Assembly: GCA_033439255.1 (NCBI GenBank)
Contig: CM065887.1
Coordinates: forward strand, 310,001-374,000
Direction of reading: 5' to 3'
Length of the DNA: 64,000 bases
Origin: Hericium rajendrae
Taxonomy: Eukaryota; Basidiomycota; Agaricomycetes; Russulales; Hericiaceae
In this document: one piece after another, positions 34,025 to 45,042 of the stretch
Position numbering within the stretch: position 1 is the first letter of the stretch
Layout: the number at the start of each line of letters is the position of its first letter
Made by a program: the position numbers and the translations under genes
Notes under the pieces: model-generated
What the model saw: the letters and a program-made list of their open reading frames with translations, nothing else
Told to the model about the DNA's origin: nothing
Database searches by the model: none

Positions 34025-36233
34025 GTGTGCAGAAAGAATGTGTGGACTGGATAGAGGGAATAGAATAGAGGCAAGCTAGGCTTGGGGCTGTGGTTCCGTG
34101 GGACGAGGGCGGCGGGCGGGATGTTGGACTTGAGGTGGTGGGTGGTGGGACGAGAGAAGGGATGGAGGACTGGGTGCGCGGTTTTGTGAGGCGGTTGGAT
34201 GCTCACGGGATGCGCTCGATCAGGGTGGGCGTGCGCATTGGAATCCATGTCAGGATGAACTGGGGCATCCGTCTAAACGGGGCGCGCCCACATGCAACCA
34301 ACTGTCTGACCGTCGCCGCAGGGCCGCTGCACGTAGCGCGTGCGGACTATCTGCGCGTTGGCAAGGCCTGCCAAGGGCGAGCTCTGGACGGCGGGAGGAG
34401 GAGGGAGACGGAGGCAGGGCGATGAAGCGGAAGTCCGAGGGTCAGGCGGAGGCAGATCGAACAAGTTGAACTTGCGGAGCGGCGGCTTCTCGCCGTCTGC
34501 TATGAATATCGCCCGTCCGCAGACGAATGCCATGTTCCCTTGAGCCTCCGATCGAGCGTCGCAGACGGATCGCAGTGCCATTTTCGCGCGTCGCACGTCG
34601 ACTGGATCTGCGCTCGGCCGTAAAACGTCCGCGTCATGCCTGCTATGCAATAAGCATTCGAAAGATACGTTCTCGTTATCGCCTTTGCAGACAGGATGGA
34701 ATGACGTAGACGACCAATGATTGTCTGTCTATGACATCGTAAGGCGAGCATTCTATCGTGAACACAACAAAATTCTCGCCTTTCAACGTCGAGACCGCCT
34801 GGTTATGAGGCTACGAATCATGACGCACCGTAGCGATCGGACGCCTCATACGATTGGGGCTCAACCGCAATCATGGATGTTGCATGGATGAGTTGAGAGG
34901 ATTGCAGCTACGCCTCACATTCGCGGCACAGCCTTGCACGAGCATAGCTATCAGTCTGAATGAAAACCACCGATGAATCGATGACGAGGAGAAGGAGCTA
35001 AGGCAAAACCACTAAACTGACATCTCGACAAAGGTGTAAACGAGCGCCGAACATTTGTCCAGGAACAGTCCGACCGTCGTGAACCTTCTTTCTCGGTGAC
35101 ATCCAGGTCGAATACAAGTACTGATCAGTTACTGATCCTCACGATACGAGGCCGGGCCTGGCCGGGCTCCTCCTCGACACCCCGGACCGTTTATCGGCGA
35201 CCATCAATCACGAGGATATCATCAAACTGAGATGGCGTCCGGCATCACAGTGCGCGCAATGTCGGGCGATGCGAGACACAGGCACTCCCCGTACAATTGC
35301 TAATAGTAATATACATCACACTTTCAGGTCTGAGAACGAGGGCCCGACGCAGGTATAAGAGCCGATTTTCTGAAGCTGTGCGCACCTTCCGCATGGAAAG
35401 AGCATGCTCGCAGATGACAATCATCCCGCGCGTGATAGCAAAGGAATCATCAGTACAGTCTATCGCCATCGCCACGATGATCTGCATGAATAGGATCATC
35501 CATCATCCACAACCCATTGCCTGCAATTGTCGGCCTCGGGCGACGGGGCGGGGTAGGAGGACTTGTCCACAAGATCCGGATTTGCAAAACAAAGTGCGAC
35601 GTTGGTCGTTAAGAGGCGCGGATGCCACCAGGACAGAGGAACGTGGGCCTTACGTGGCGTGCGATAACAGGGAGAGGCAGAGGCACTGTTGGTGGATACA
35701 GAGCACGGGAGAGTGGCATGAAACGTTGGAGCTTACGAGCTTATGTATGAGGAGAACTTGAAGCAAGCCGATGCCACAGGCTGTGCGCATGAGGCTCGGA
35801 GACCGGAGCTGACGTCAAAGAGCACGACAAGGACTTGCGCATCAAGGGTGGTGAGGGGAAGCCTGGTGGAGGACGCATTGTTGCAGGTTAGTAGTGTTAG
35901 TAGTATGCATTAGTAGCGTTAGTAGGGCATTTGTTGGATTGGAAAGGATTACATACGGGTGCTTCGACTGTTGCGGCAGGTGGTGCGGGATGAATGAACA
36001 GTCGGAAGGGCGCCGGGGTGTTAGGATGCTCCACGATCTGAATCATGATGGGCCTTGAACTTGTTCGAATTTTGACGGCAGGGCACGGCCGAGGACGAAT
36101 TAACGAACGGGGTGACGTCATAATGGAGTTATTTGTGCCGTGTTTGTTTCTTTTCGGGACAACGGGAAGGGGAGAATAAGCGCTGGGGGTATCGCAACGA
36201 CGACGACCGTCTCTGCTCTCATAGCAATGTGCC
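34025..36233. other. Long intergenic region, no supported gene
   Basis: 2.2 kb between two divergent genes. A minus frame at 34273-34650 contains MAFVCGRAIFIADGEKPP but no domain; plus frames at 34090-34425 and 35297-35761 look random. I find no RNA gene or repeat. It presumably contains the promoters of the copper radical oxidase and the HSP20-like gene. Confidence 0.4.
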
Positions 36234-38127
36234 ATGTCCTCGCCACTCGACAACCAGCTCACCCCGCCCCTCTCGCCGTCGACGTCCCCCTTCCGATCCT
36301 CTGGCCCCAACTCGTCCTCCAACTCTTCCTCTTCTCTTTCTCTCCCTCTCCAGCATCTTTCACTTGAGAACCCAACCGGAAGGCACATCCGCTCCAGCGA
36401 ATCGCCCTCCCCGCAAGAATCGCGCCCAAACCGCTTCAGTCCGAAGCTCACGCGGATGATGGAGAAGCTGGACGAGGACACGGTCATGCTCGGCGACGAC
36501 GAGTGCATGGATTCAGACGGTATGTATTAGTCGAGTTTGCCGGCGGGGAATGCCGTAGTGTGTCATCCCGAGTGAGGCGCTTCGCTTAACCGCGTAAAAA
36601 ACGAATATTGCAACGGCCCACCCGCTCACTCTTTTCCTCCAGCCATTCGCGACTCTCTCGCCCGCCCCGCCCTTCCCTCCCGCCAGCCCTCCTACTCGAA
36701 GCGCCACGCATTCGTCGACACCCCGCGCGAGGTGCCCTTCTCCTACCCATTTTATCCTGACCCGATTTCCCGCTCCACTACGTCTTCCCACGCTCCCTCC
36801 CAGATCAACTCATCCGGGATCCATCCCGCTGCCACAGCAGACGACGGTCCCCAACGAGACCGCATCGATGGTCTCCCTCTGACCCATCAAGATCAGCCTC
36901 CTGCCTATGAGAACGTGGATGCAAACAAGTCTCCCTCCACTCACCATCGCGCCTCTCGTCCCCTTCCACCCGTCCCTACCGATAAAGCCTCTGTGTACAG
37001 TTCCATGCAATCTTCCTCCGCTTCGGATGCGGGACCATCCACTGATTCCTCGTCGGACGCTGCCAATCATGCATCGTATCAGCACCAGGACATATCATCG
37101 CAGCACAACGGGCCCTACAACGAGCCCGCAAATGCCCTTTTCCCTTTTGGACGTCCCTTCTCGTCCCCCGGCAACGCCACCCAGCCCATGGTCCCCTCGG
37201 GGCGTTTTGCCCCACCCAACCCATCCGGTCCAGGCTGGTACGATCGCAGCTCAACAGCAAGTCTTCCGCTACCCACGCAGACGCCATACTACACGCTGCC
37301 CTCAGTGCGCTCGACGGATACCAACCAGGAACCAGCAGTGCCAGGGCCGAGCTCCGGAGCGCCCACTTGGTCGCCCGATCCATCGCCATCTGGTTCCAAT
37401 GTGCGCCAGCATCCGCACCCCCTCCCGTCACCCCCGCACGAGCGTGTCCTTCCTTCCTCCGCCTCTACCGTCAGCTATGCGCCCCCGCCCCCGCCATACA
37501 CGCCCTCCGCATTCGGTGGCGGTGGCGGAGGCATCACGCGCGCCATGTCAGACTATTCCCCGAGCCCACCGCCCACCGCGATACGAGCGGCCTCGCCCGC
37601 ACCATCCATGAATCCCAGTCGTAGCCTGCCACCCCCCGCTCCGCCCACGATCCTCGCACCGCCGCCTTCCCCGCCCGGCCCGGAGCGCGGAATCCGCGCG
37701 CCGCATGAACCGTTCCTGAGCCATGCACCCCCGCCGGCCGATAGCTGGATTGCGGTCGAAACCATGGCGCGTGAGTACAATCTGGTTGTGCGCCTGCCTG
37801 GCTTCCGGCGTGATGGAATGTGAGTATTATGATTTTTTTCGATGACGCGGTCTGATTTGGTTGATAGCACGCTCGCAACGCGGAGACGACGCATTTTACA
37901 TCTGGTCGCCGATTCGTGGGACGCCAACGGCGGTATGTGGTCGCGATTTCTACGCGGTCGTAGTGTGCTGATGCCCATTCCCTCCAGGCCACTTTGAGCG
38001 GCGAATCGCGTTTGGATATGACGCCGATTTGGCTCAAGTCCGTGCCGAATTCGACGGCGAGTTGCTCCGGGTCATCATCCCGCGCCGCGTGCCCTCGATA
38101 ACCTGGTACGGCGAGGCTCGCGAGTAG
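36234..38127 (+). CDS. Disordered protein with C-terminal HSP20/alpha-crystallin-like domain
   Basis: MSSPLDNQLTPPLSPSTSPF starts a Ser/Pro-rich protein of about 560 residues. One intron lies at 36521-36642. Disordered residues ~30-440 are rich in Pro, Ser and Gly (YAPPPPPYTPSAFGGGGGG). The final ~90 residues form an alpha-crystallin-like fold: DSWIAVETMAREYNLVVRLP, GFRRDGI, intron, TLATRRRRILHLVADSWD, intron, HFERRIAFGYDADLAQVRAE with FDGELLRVIIPRR. This matches an HSP20 beta sandwich ending with the conserved 'G-x-L-x-V-x-(I/V)-P' strand. Stop at 38125. The architecture is unlike a plain 18-25 kDa small heat-shock protein; it may be an HSP20-domain regulator (inference). Confidence 0.82.
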
Positions 38128-39518
38128 GTAAGTCCACTGCACAGGCCGCCCGTCTGTACCGAGGAAGAAGGCGCAGCAAAAACCGATTAATCCTGCGGAC
38201 CTCTACGACATACCATACCAGTACCCAAACGGCCTGAACGCCTTATGTACATGCACATCCGGCCGCCCTGCTTAGCTCTGACACCTCACGTACCGACACG
38301 CTCCATCATCACTGTGCAATACCATCCCCATCATCGCCGTCTCTCCTTTCTTCCATTCCTTTATTCGTGCTCTGTGCTTGTGTGTCTACATATACCACGC
38401 CGCGCCGCCATGGACTCTGCCCGGCCTATATATCATCACTTTGCTCTCGCCCGTCTGTACCCACGGCCCTGCTATTGCACATGCCCCCGCGCCTGCGCCC
38501 GCGGGGCCCGGCGTACGTCAAGACACCCGACGTGGAGCGGAAGTGATGGCGCACACGCCTGCACCCCCTACCCTAGCCTGCTCGTACATAATGTCTGATA
38601 TCGTACATACCCGCCTGTGCCCGTTAACGTTATCTGTCCTGCCCGCCGCGGCGCGGTGCTGTTTCTTGCGGCCGTTGCTGGGCGCCGATTGCATTTTATT
38701 ATTTATCCTGTCTGCACTGTTTGCATGCCGTTCTGTTTTCTGTTCAGCTGTATACTATATAATGATGCTTTTTACTGATATGCGCGGGGGCGGATGGGTG
38801 GTCGTGTTGTTGGTGAGTGCTAAGTAGTGGCTGCCAGTGTAGGCAAGAACCGAATTTCTGCTCCAGCTCCGATTCGAGGATCATAGAAGATCTTCAGATG
38901 TCGCAACCCGGAGCACGCAGTCTCCTCGAGCAGACATGCTTCGATCTTTTTGTACAGGTCCCCCCGTACGGCACTTCTCTCGGTAAAATTTCAGTCGCTG
39001 CACCCTCAATGTTCCACCGTACGTCCCCCTCTTGCAAGGCCACCCCATATACTGAAGCCAAATCTTCACGCTTCCCAGGTGCATCGTCGAATTCAATACA
39101 TTACAACCAGCGGAGCGCGCGACCATTTTCTGACCCCGCAGATCGGTCGTGAAAGTCATGCAGTTGTGGCGCATCTCCTCGTGCAGGCTGCACGTCCTAC
39201 TTCCCAGATGCCAAGACGCCCTAGATGCTTCATAGGCGGGGTAAAGCGGCCGCAGAATGACCGCCGTGCCATGTGCGGGGCATCTCCCGCCCTGGACGTT
39301 TCATGCCCGTCTGGATGTGCGCCGCAGAAGGATGCACAGCGCTATACAATATGCCGCACGGAACGCCTCGCCATACAGGCTACGACAGCTTCAACTGACT
39401 CGTCCGACTCCTCACGGCATCCAATTCCAGACACGCTCGCGCTGCATCAGGTACAGTATAAATGCCCACCCGGCCATGTCGCGAGCGCCAGTGCCAGTGC
39501 TCCTCCCATCCCGCCGCG
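38128..39518. other. Intergenic, no gene seen
   Basis: 1.4 kb. Frames at 38245-38827 and 38817-39152 lack any motif. The beginning is probably 3' UTR of the HSP20-like gene and the end is the relic promoter of the sedolisin pseudogene. Confidence 0.4.
39457..39463 (+). promoter_or_regulatory. TATA box retained upstream of the sedolisin pseudogene
   Basis: TATAAAT lies 62 bp upstream of the relic ATG at 39519, the same spacing as the box of intact sedolisin 1. Confidence 0.5.
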
Positions 39519-40552
39519 ATGAAAGACAGCGTCTTTATAACAATATCCGTCCTCATTGCGCTCGCGCGCGGGACCTCCGGCTCTCGCTTGCGCCGCGACT
39601 TCACGGGCCTCGAGGCCGCGCTGTATGCCCGGACACGCGCGGTACGGACACCTGCCCAAGGCCGAGGCGCGCCTTCTGTTCGCTCTTGGCGTGCGGATGC
39701 CCATTGGCGATACATGCGGAAGCATTCGCCGCGCCCTCTGTCTGCCGTGGACGCCTGGCTGGCCTCGCGCAACCTGACCGCGACGAAGCGCTCGCCTTCG
39801 GGCGAATGGCTCACCGTGCGGATGTCTCTCGAGCAGGCCAACGCCGTCTTCGCCGCGGAGTTCATATACGAGCGGACGGGCATGCGGGCGTACGTTATAC
39901 GAAGTCGCTGACGAATATGTGCACGTCTGCCGCTGCGCCCGACCGTGGGTCTTGACGGCGAGTTTGCGACCGCGGCCGATTTGAAGGTCCGTGCAAGCCC
40001 AGCCTCACTCCTCATTCGGACGGATTTAGATCGTGCACTGCCCTTCAATCTAGGTATTCCTGGAGACATACAGACGGATCTGGATCCGGACACGAGCTTT
40101 GCGGTCAAGTCTCTCGATGGCGGGGCCAATCCCCAGGACCTCAAAGTCGGCCGGTATCGAAGCGGTTCGTGTCCGTTCCTCCGTAGCCTCGTGCTTGCCG
40201 CTGACGGACTTTCGCGAACAGGACCTTGGTATCCAATGGACCGTCGGCGTGGCGTCCGGGATACCCGTCACGTTCTGCACCATTGGCGTGGGCGCGAATG
40301 ACCCGGACGTGGACGTCTGGATCGATCTTGTGAATGCGCTGCTGAGCGAGGATACCCTGCCCACTGTGCTTTCCATGAGCTACAGCATCGACGAGCACAA
40401 GGTTCCGGCCGATCTTGCAGTGTAAGTACATACGTTCTCCGGGTCCATGCAGAAATCAAGTTGACGGTTGTGTGCTGCGTACCAGGACACTCTGAAACCT
40501 CTATGCGCAGCTCGGTGCGCGGGGGACGACTGTCAATTTCTTGTCGGGCAAT

Positions 40553-40626
40553 GGCGGCGTGGCTGACGGCGTGGCTGGCGGCGTGGCTGGCGGCAAGGCT
40601 GGCGGCGAGGCTGGCGGCGTCGGCGG
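40553..40626 (+). repeat. 12 bp coding microsatellite in the pseudogene
   Basis: Six imperfect copies of ggcgtggctggc encoding Gly-Gly-Val-Ala-type repeats, expanded from the short G-G-V-A-G-G-V stretch of intact sedolisins. Confidence 0.75.
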
Positions 40627-40849
40627 CAACTGCACCGCATTTCCACCCACCCACCTTTCCGTCCACCTGTCCTTAGTGAGCGCCGCCGCCCGGCTCACTG
40701 TCCTCTCCCCGTTGCTCAAGGCCTCATCAGCGTGACCTCCGTCGGCGCGACTGCATATCTGCCGCCCGAGCTCGCGGCGCCCTATTCCTCCGGCGGCTTC
40801 TCCGACATTTTCGCAAGACCAGCACACCAGGACGCAGCTGTTTCGTCCT

Positions 40850-41788
40850 TTTTTGCGAGCGAAGCGAGCATATCTCGCCTAAGGACTGAGGCTCCCAAAC
40901 AAACAAGGCCAAATTCTGCGCTGCAGTGGCGCAGGACCCATGAATATGCGCCTAGAGGTTGCATCCAAATTTTGGCCTTCCGTCAGCACAAAATCCATGC
41001 CCAAAACGTCCGAATTTGGGTGGGACATCACTTTCCGAGGCCGGTCCGTCAGCAAAATGGATCCGAGTTCAGGGGCCAAACAGGGCAGATTGTGGCCGCA
41101 TGAAGGGATCGAACATGGAAACCAACGATAGGTTGTAAGAATTGTGCTTTCTGCCGTTCTCTGCCGGGTTTCTGCCCTCAGCACCGGATGTCCGTCCGCA
41201 CCAAGGATGGGAGCTGGGCCAAGGGGCCCCATATTCGTAGCAGTTTCGATCGGACCTCGGCCGAAATTCTGGCCCTTTCGTCCGCATCAGGATCCCAGCT
41301 TGGACGATTTTTGGGCCTTTTCCGTCAGCATCCCGATGGGACCTTTGGTGGGATATTCATGGGTCCTAGTGGCGCTGGGCAAAATTGAGCTCAATTCGTG
41401 TTCGTCGTGCTAAATGCACGTCAATTTCAGCAGATCTCAGCATGAAACTTCGCAGAACTGAAGCCATGCATCCTTGGATCTACATAGCTCAAATTTTGCT
41501 TAGGGTTTATCAAGAGAAATGCAAGATTTGAGGCAGGTCAACTCAAATTCCCGCCCTTGCGCGCGTATGCTACCGCCTGCCACGAGTCTGCCACGAGGCC
41601 ATAAGCAAATGCATGCTATTGTTATTGTCTCTTGTCTTTGTCAAACTGCGTCGCTGCATGCAATCCATTTACTTACTGCACATCTTGGTGTCTTACACTC
41701 TGCTATAGACAAATTTTCCAGACCTGCGGATACTGGCTCGAAGTGCGTAGCGAGCATCCATCGCAACTGCGAATCCATATTAGACCAG
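40850..41788. mobile_element. ~0.94 kb insertion of unknown class in the sedolisin pseudogene
   Basis: The insertion interrupts sedolisin homology between AVSSF and LDQLGD. The interior has imperfect inverted copies: about 40910-40960 contains gcgcaggacccatgaatat, and about 41350-41392 contains its complement atattcatgggtcctagtgg. A repeated direct module ggcctt-ccgtcagca occurs at about 40974 and 41312. No transposase frame is visible. The exact ends are uncertain by tens of bases. Confidence 0.55.
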
Positions 41789-41922
41789 CTTGGAGACACC
41801 TGTACAATCCGTCGGGCCGTGCGTACCCCGACGTCTCCGCCCAGGGCGCGGACCTGGTGTCGATGTGGCAGGGCGTAGAGCGTGGCGGAGGCGGTACGAG
41901 CTTCTCAGCGCCCGTCATTCAA

Positions 41923-42222
41923 ATCAGCCGTCGATGTAGAACGACGGAGGCATATTTACTTTTCCAAAACACGTCTTACCAGCCAATGAAGATTTATAGT
42001 GAAGATTTATAGTGCAGATTTATACAAGCACTTGTGGTCAAATTCGGAATGATAAGATCAGATTGGTATTTTACAGGGCAAAATGAGCATGTCAACATGC
42101 GGGGGGAAATTGAAAGCGGCAAGAGAGAAATTGATCGCGCGCTCGATGCGGAACTGTAGAACAAGTGCTAGTATTTGCTATAGCGCAGACCCGCGGTGCG
42201 GTACCGATATTCCATTGCTGGT
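41923..42222. other. Junction between two pseudogenes
   Basis: AT-rich 300 bp between the broken 3' end of the sedolisin relic and the F-box relic. It holds a 13 bp tandem (gaagatttatagt, about three copies, 41988-42025). No gene. Confidence 0.5.
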
Positions 42223-44062
42223 CTATCGCTCATCGCCATCTTCATCATCATCCGAGTCACCTTGCTCTTGTTCTGTGTCATACTCGCATTCGCCTCTGTC
42301 TATCCCAATCGACAACCGCCACCTTGCTCAAGTCCTCCACCCACTCCTTCTTGATCGAGCAGCGTACCAAACGGACGTCAAGCATCGGCACGACCTTGAC
42401 TCGCTGACGTTCGGTCAATGATCCTTTAAGCAGGGAATGCGGTACATCTGCATCGCTGCTGTCCTCACATCGGAAGTCGACATCCGACAGTGAGAGTTTG
42501 CCCAAAAAGAGATGCTCTTGCTCGCAGTTCTGCAACGCAGCCACCGTTTTGCAATCCGTGGTCATGCTGAGTGCCATCCAAAACGAGGTAGGAGGGGATT
42601 CGCCGTAGATGGAAACCACTTTAAGTTCCTTGCATTCCCCAAAGACATCAATCCAATCCTGGACACTGAGATCTAACACAACATATTGGACAAAGAGCGT
42701 TACGACGTTTCGAAACGGCAGTCCTCGGCATAAGGATGTCAGAGGGCGAAGTGACAACGGAACGTTGTGGAATGAGATCTCTAAGTCGGCACCCCTTCTG
42801 GAGACGAACTCGACCGGATCCTCGACTGGGCCGCACCGACGCCACATTTCAAGATTGAAAAGAGGGATGCGGTCGGTATTGATTGACAGCGTGTGCCACG
42901 GAGGTAGATCGTCCGTTTCGCTGGCGTAGACCATCAAAAAGGGAAGGATCTCAGTGATGTCTGCACTATCATCAGTACCATGAAGCTGAACTTGACAGGA
43001 CGGAGGGATGTGCAGCCGCTTTACAATGCCAAAGCAAGCTGCAGATGGCCCTTTCAACTGAAGGACGCCCAACCGGGGCAGCTGCAAAACATCACTTCCA
43101 CCATCTTTCCATGGCCCAGAGGGAAGACAATGCGCAAGGATCAATGTTTCTAAGCCCGGCATGTTCTTGAGAGCGCAGAACACCCTCTCATGTGAGGAGT
43201 TCAGGTACCCATCGTTCGCGGGATTGTGCGATCTATGGAGACGCATTTCTAGGTGTGTCAAACCCCGGAGAATGGGCGCTGACCAAGGGACCCAAAATGC
43301 TCCGAGCGTAATTCGTCGCAGAGAAGATAGGCGATGTCCGGTTATAGCTTCCGGAAGCTCGAAATTGGTGCCTCGACGTAACAAGACATTGTCATCAAGG
43401 GAGCTTAGCCTGATGGCCTTCAAGGCCTCGGAAGGGGTTGGTGACGTGTCGATAATTGATTTTAGGTCGTCCATCCCGCCATAGAGCGAAAGCTTGCCCG
43501 CGCGAGGGACATGTTGGGATATGAGTGACATGCTACGCTGGGATACCCAGGACACGTCTTCACTAAGAATGAGCGGTACCGCCTTTGCACGGGATAGCAT
43601 CGCTTCTACCCACCGCGAGCCAAGTCTAAAGCAAATGTTGTTCCAGAGACCGGGGTACTGGAGGGCAGTATCACGCCAGAGCCGGCAGACATATGTGACA
43701 TTGATCCAGCCAAGGCGGCGCAAATGCATTGATGCAGGTGGCTGTATAGCAGCGTAGAACTCGAAAACACGGATAAGGACTTCGGCTGGAAGGACAGAAA
43801 TGGAACAGAGAGCATTGCGGCGTGTTCGAATGGAGCACATTGCGCGGCGCATAGTTGACAACTCCTTGTCTAGCATCTTTTGAGCGCGTAGTTTGGAACC
43901 AGCCCTATTGAGGGATGTAGTTCCTTCAATGAGGACGACTCGAGGTAGCACGAAGGCAGACCAAAAGGCTTCAGCACTATTTGGAAGGCGTCAGTCGCGG
44001 TAGAGTGTAAGGGGTCTGACTGACTCTGAGTTGATGTATTCCTCGCAAGTCGGTGATTCCAT
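42223..44062 (-). pseudogene. F-box paralogue with lost splice donor and C-terminal frameshift
   Basis: Close paralogue of the F-box gene at 25 kb. Exon 1 is preserved (ATG 44062, MESPTCEEYINSESVS versus MPPSCDESFKSESVS), but the donor there reads AG-ACCCC where the paralogue has AG-GTCTC; read-through hits a stop. The main exon is otherwise open from the conserved acceptor (ccaaatag) to 42278: LIEGTTSLNRAGSKLRAQKM, RTRRNALCSISVLPAEVLIR, VFEFYAAIQPPASMHLRRLG. At VVDWD (about 42300) the frame shifts. In the shifted frame an acidic tail homologous to the paralogue (YDTEQEQGDSDDDEDGDE) runs to a stop at 42223. I infer a recently disabled gene; a noncanonical donor or internal start could keep it partly functional. 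Confidence 0.7.
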
Positions 44063-45042
44063 CGATAAGAAATCGACGAGCAATGTATGTGGTACGACAA
44101 AGTGGAATTCGGAAAAGTAGAATTGCTAAAATGGCCAGAAACAGTGTGAGGATATACATAATCAAGGGCTGAGTCAGCATCAGGAAGACGAAACTTTTCT
44201 TTGAAGGATTGCAATGTAGCATGGAAATGCACAACGCAGTTTTTGTAGACGAAGATGCTGCTGTGGGAGGAACAGCGCCCTTGAAAGCTTTGATTCTGAA
44301 GGCAGTTCAGAGAGACGCAGAACAAGCGCCCGAAGACGCATCGAGTGTCTCCTTCCTCAGATAAGCGCTCAGAATTTGCTCAGAAAACTAACTTAGTAAA
44401 GATTGCAATGGCGTTGGAGTGGCGTTGGCCAAATTGCGCGCAACTTCATCCCTTGCTCTTACACCACAATGGGATTTGTTCGCATCGGATCTTCGAGCTT
44501 ATAAGTAGGAGACACCGATTGCTTACACCGTATCAGTCCTCAGTGCGATCCGACATGAACCTTTCAGCGATTCTACCCACTTGGGCTCTGACAACAGCAG
44601 GGCATCAGAGGGTATCCGGCTCTTGTTGTCGAGCACGCGTAGCCTCATAAAGATAGCACCCAACTCGTCATCCCTCGCTTCAGCTCCTTCGGACCACATG
44701 CGTCTGTCATATCGGTGCTGAAGTTTGCGGGCTAAGGGCAAGCGCTAAAGGCCTTGCCGGCCAGGTGAACACTGTCGGGAGACTCAAAGAGTGCAACAAT
44801 CCGGTGATCATTCCGACGAAAGGCTGCCTCTGGTGAACCGAGGCAACCAAACCTCTTCGGGGTCGGACTGGTGGAAGGGATGGAAGTTTCAATAACATGC
44901 ACTCATGGTTGGCCTTTGCGTTCGTCTACTATATGTAGTTCTATTTCGCATCGAACGTTTCTGCCATCGATTTCCAAGGAATCAGCGTGCACTGACAGAA
45001 ACTATAAGAAAAATAACGCACAAGGTAATGATACCCAAGGGC
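44063..45042. other. Intergenic, no gene seen
   Basis: 980 bp upstream of the F-box relic and downstream of AFG1. Minus frames at 44523-44741 and 44707-44898 have no motif. No repeat noticed. Confidence 0.4.

Larger units (their letters stand above)
39519..41922 (+). pseudogene. Sedolisin (S53) pseudogene with several lesions
   Basis: Still begins with a signal-like peptide (MKDSVFITISVLIALARG) and the prodomain motif DFTGLEAALYA, but the frame then shifts (PGHARYGHLPKAEA is in another frame). The segment that joins prodomain to catalytic domain is missing: the frame passes from FAAEFIYERTGMRAYVIRSR to a stop and resumes at GLDGEFATAADL. The catalytic Asp is Gly (DLGIQWTVGVASG versus DLDIQW), and the oxyanion Asp is Asn (FLSGNGG versus FSSGDGG). 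A 12 bp microsatellite follows. VTSVGATAYLPPELAAPYSS is intact, then a ~0.94 kb insertion splits the gene after AVSSF. Homology resumes at LDQLGD, shifts frame, shows [17 protein letters not shown] and GGTSFSAPVI, and breaks off at 41922; the 3' end is missing. Confidence 0.88.

Noticed and set aside
35897-36508. 203-codon minus ORF
   Set aside because: Overlaps and opposes exon 1 of the HSP20-like gene; composition is a shadow of Ser/Pro-rich codons.
36907-37611. 234-codon plus ORF in a second frame
   Set aside because: Out-of-frame shadow of the Pro/Ser-rich exon of the HSP20-like gene.
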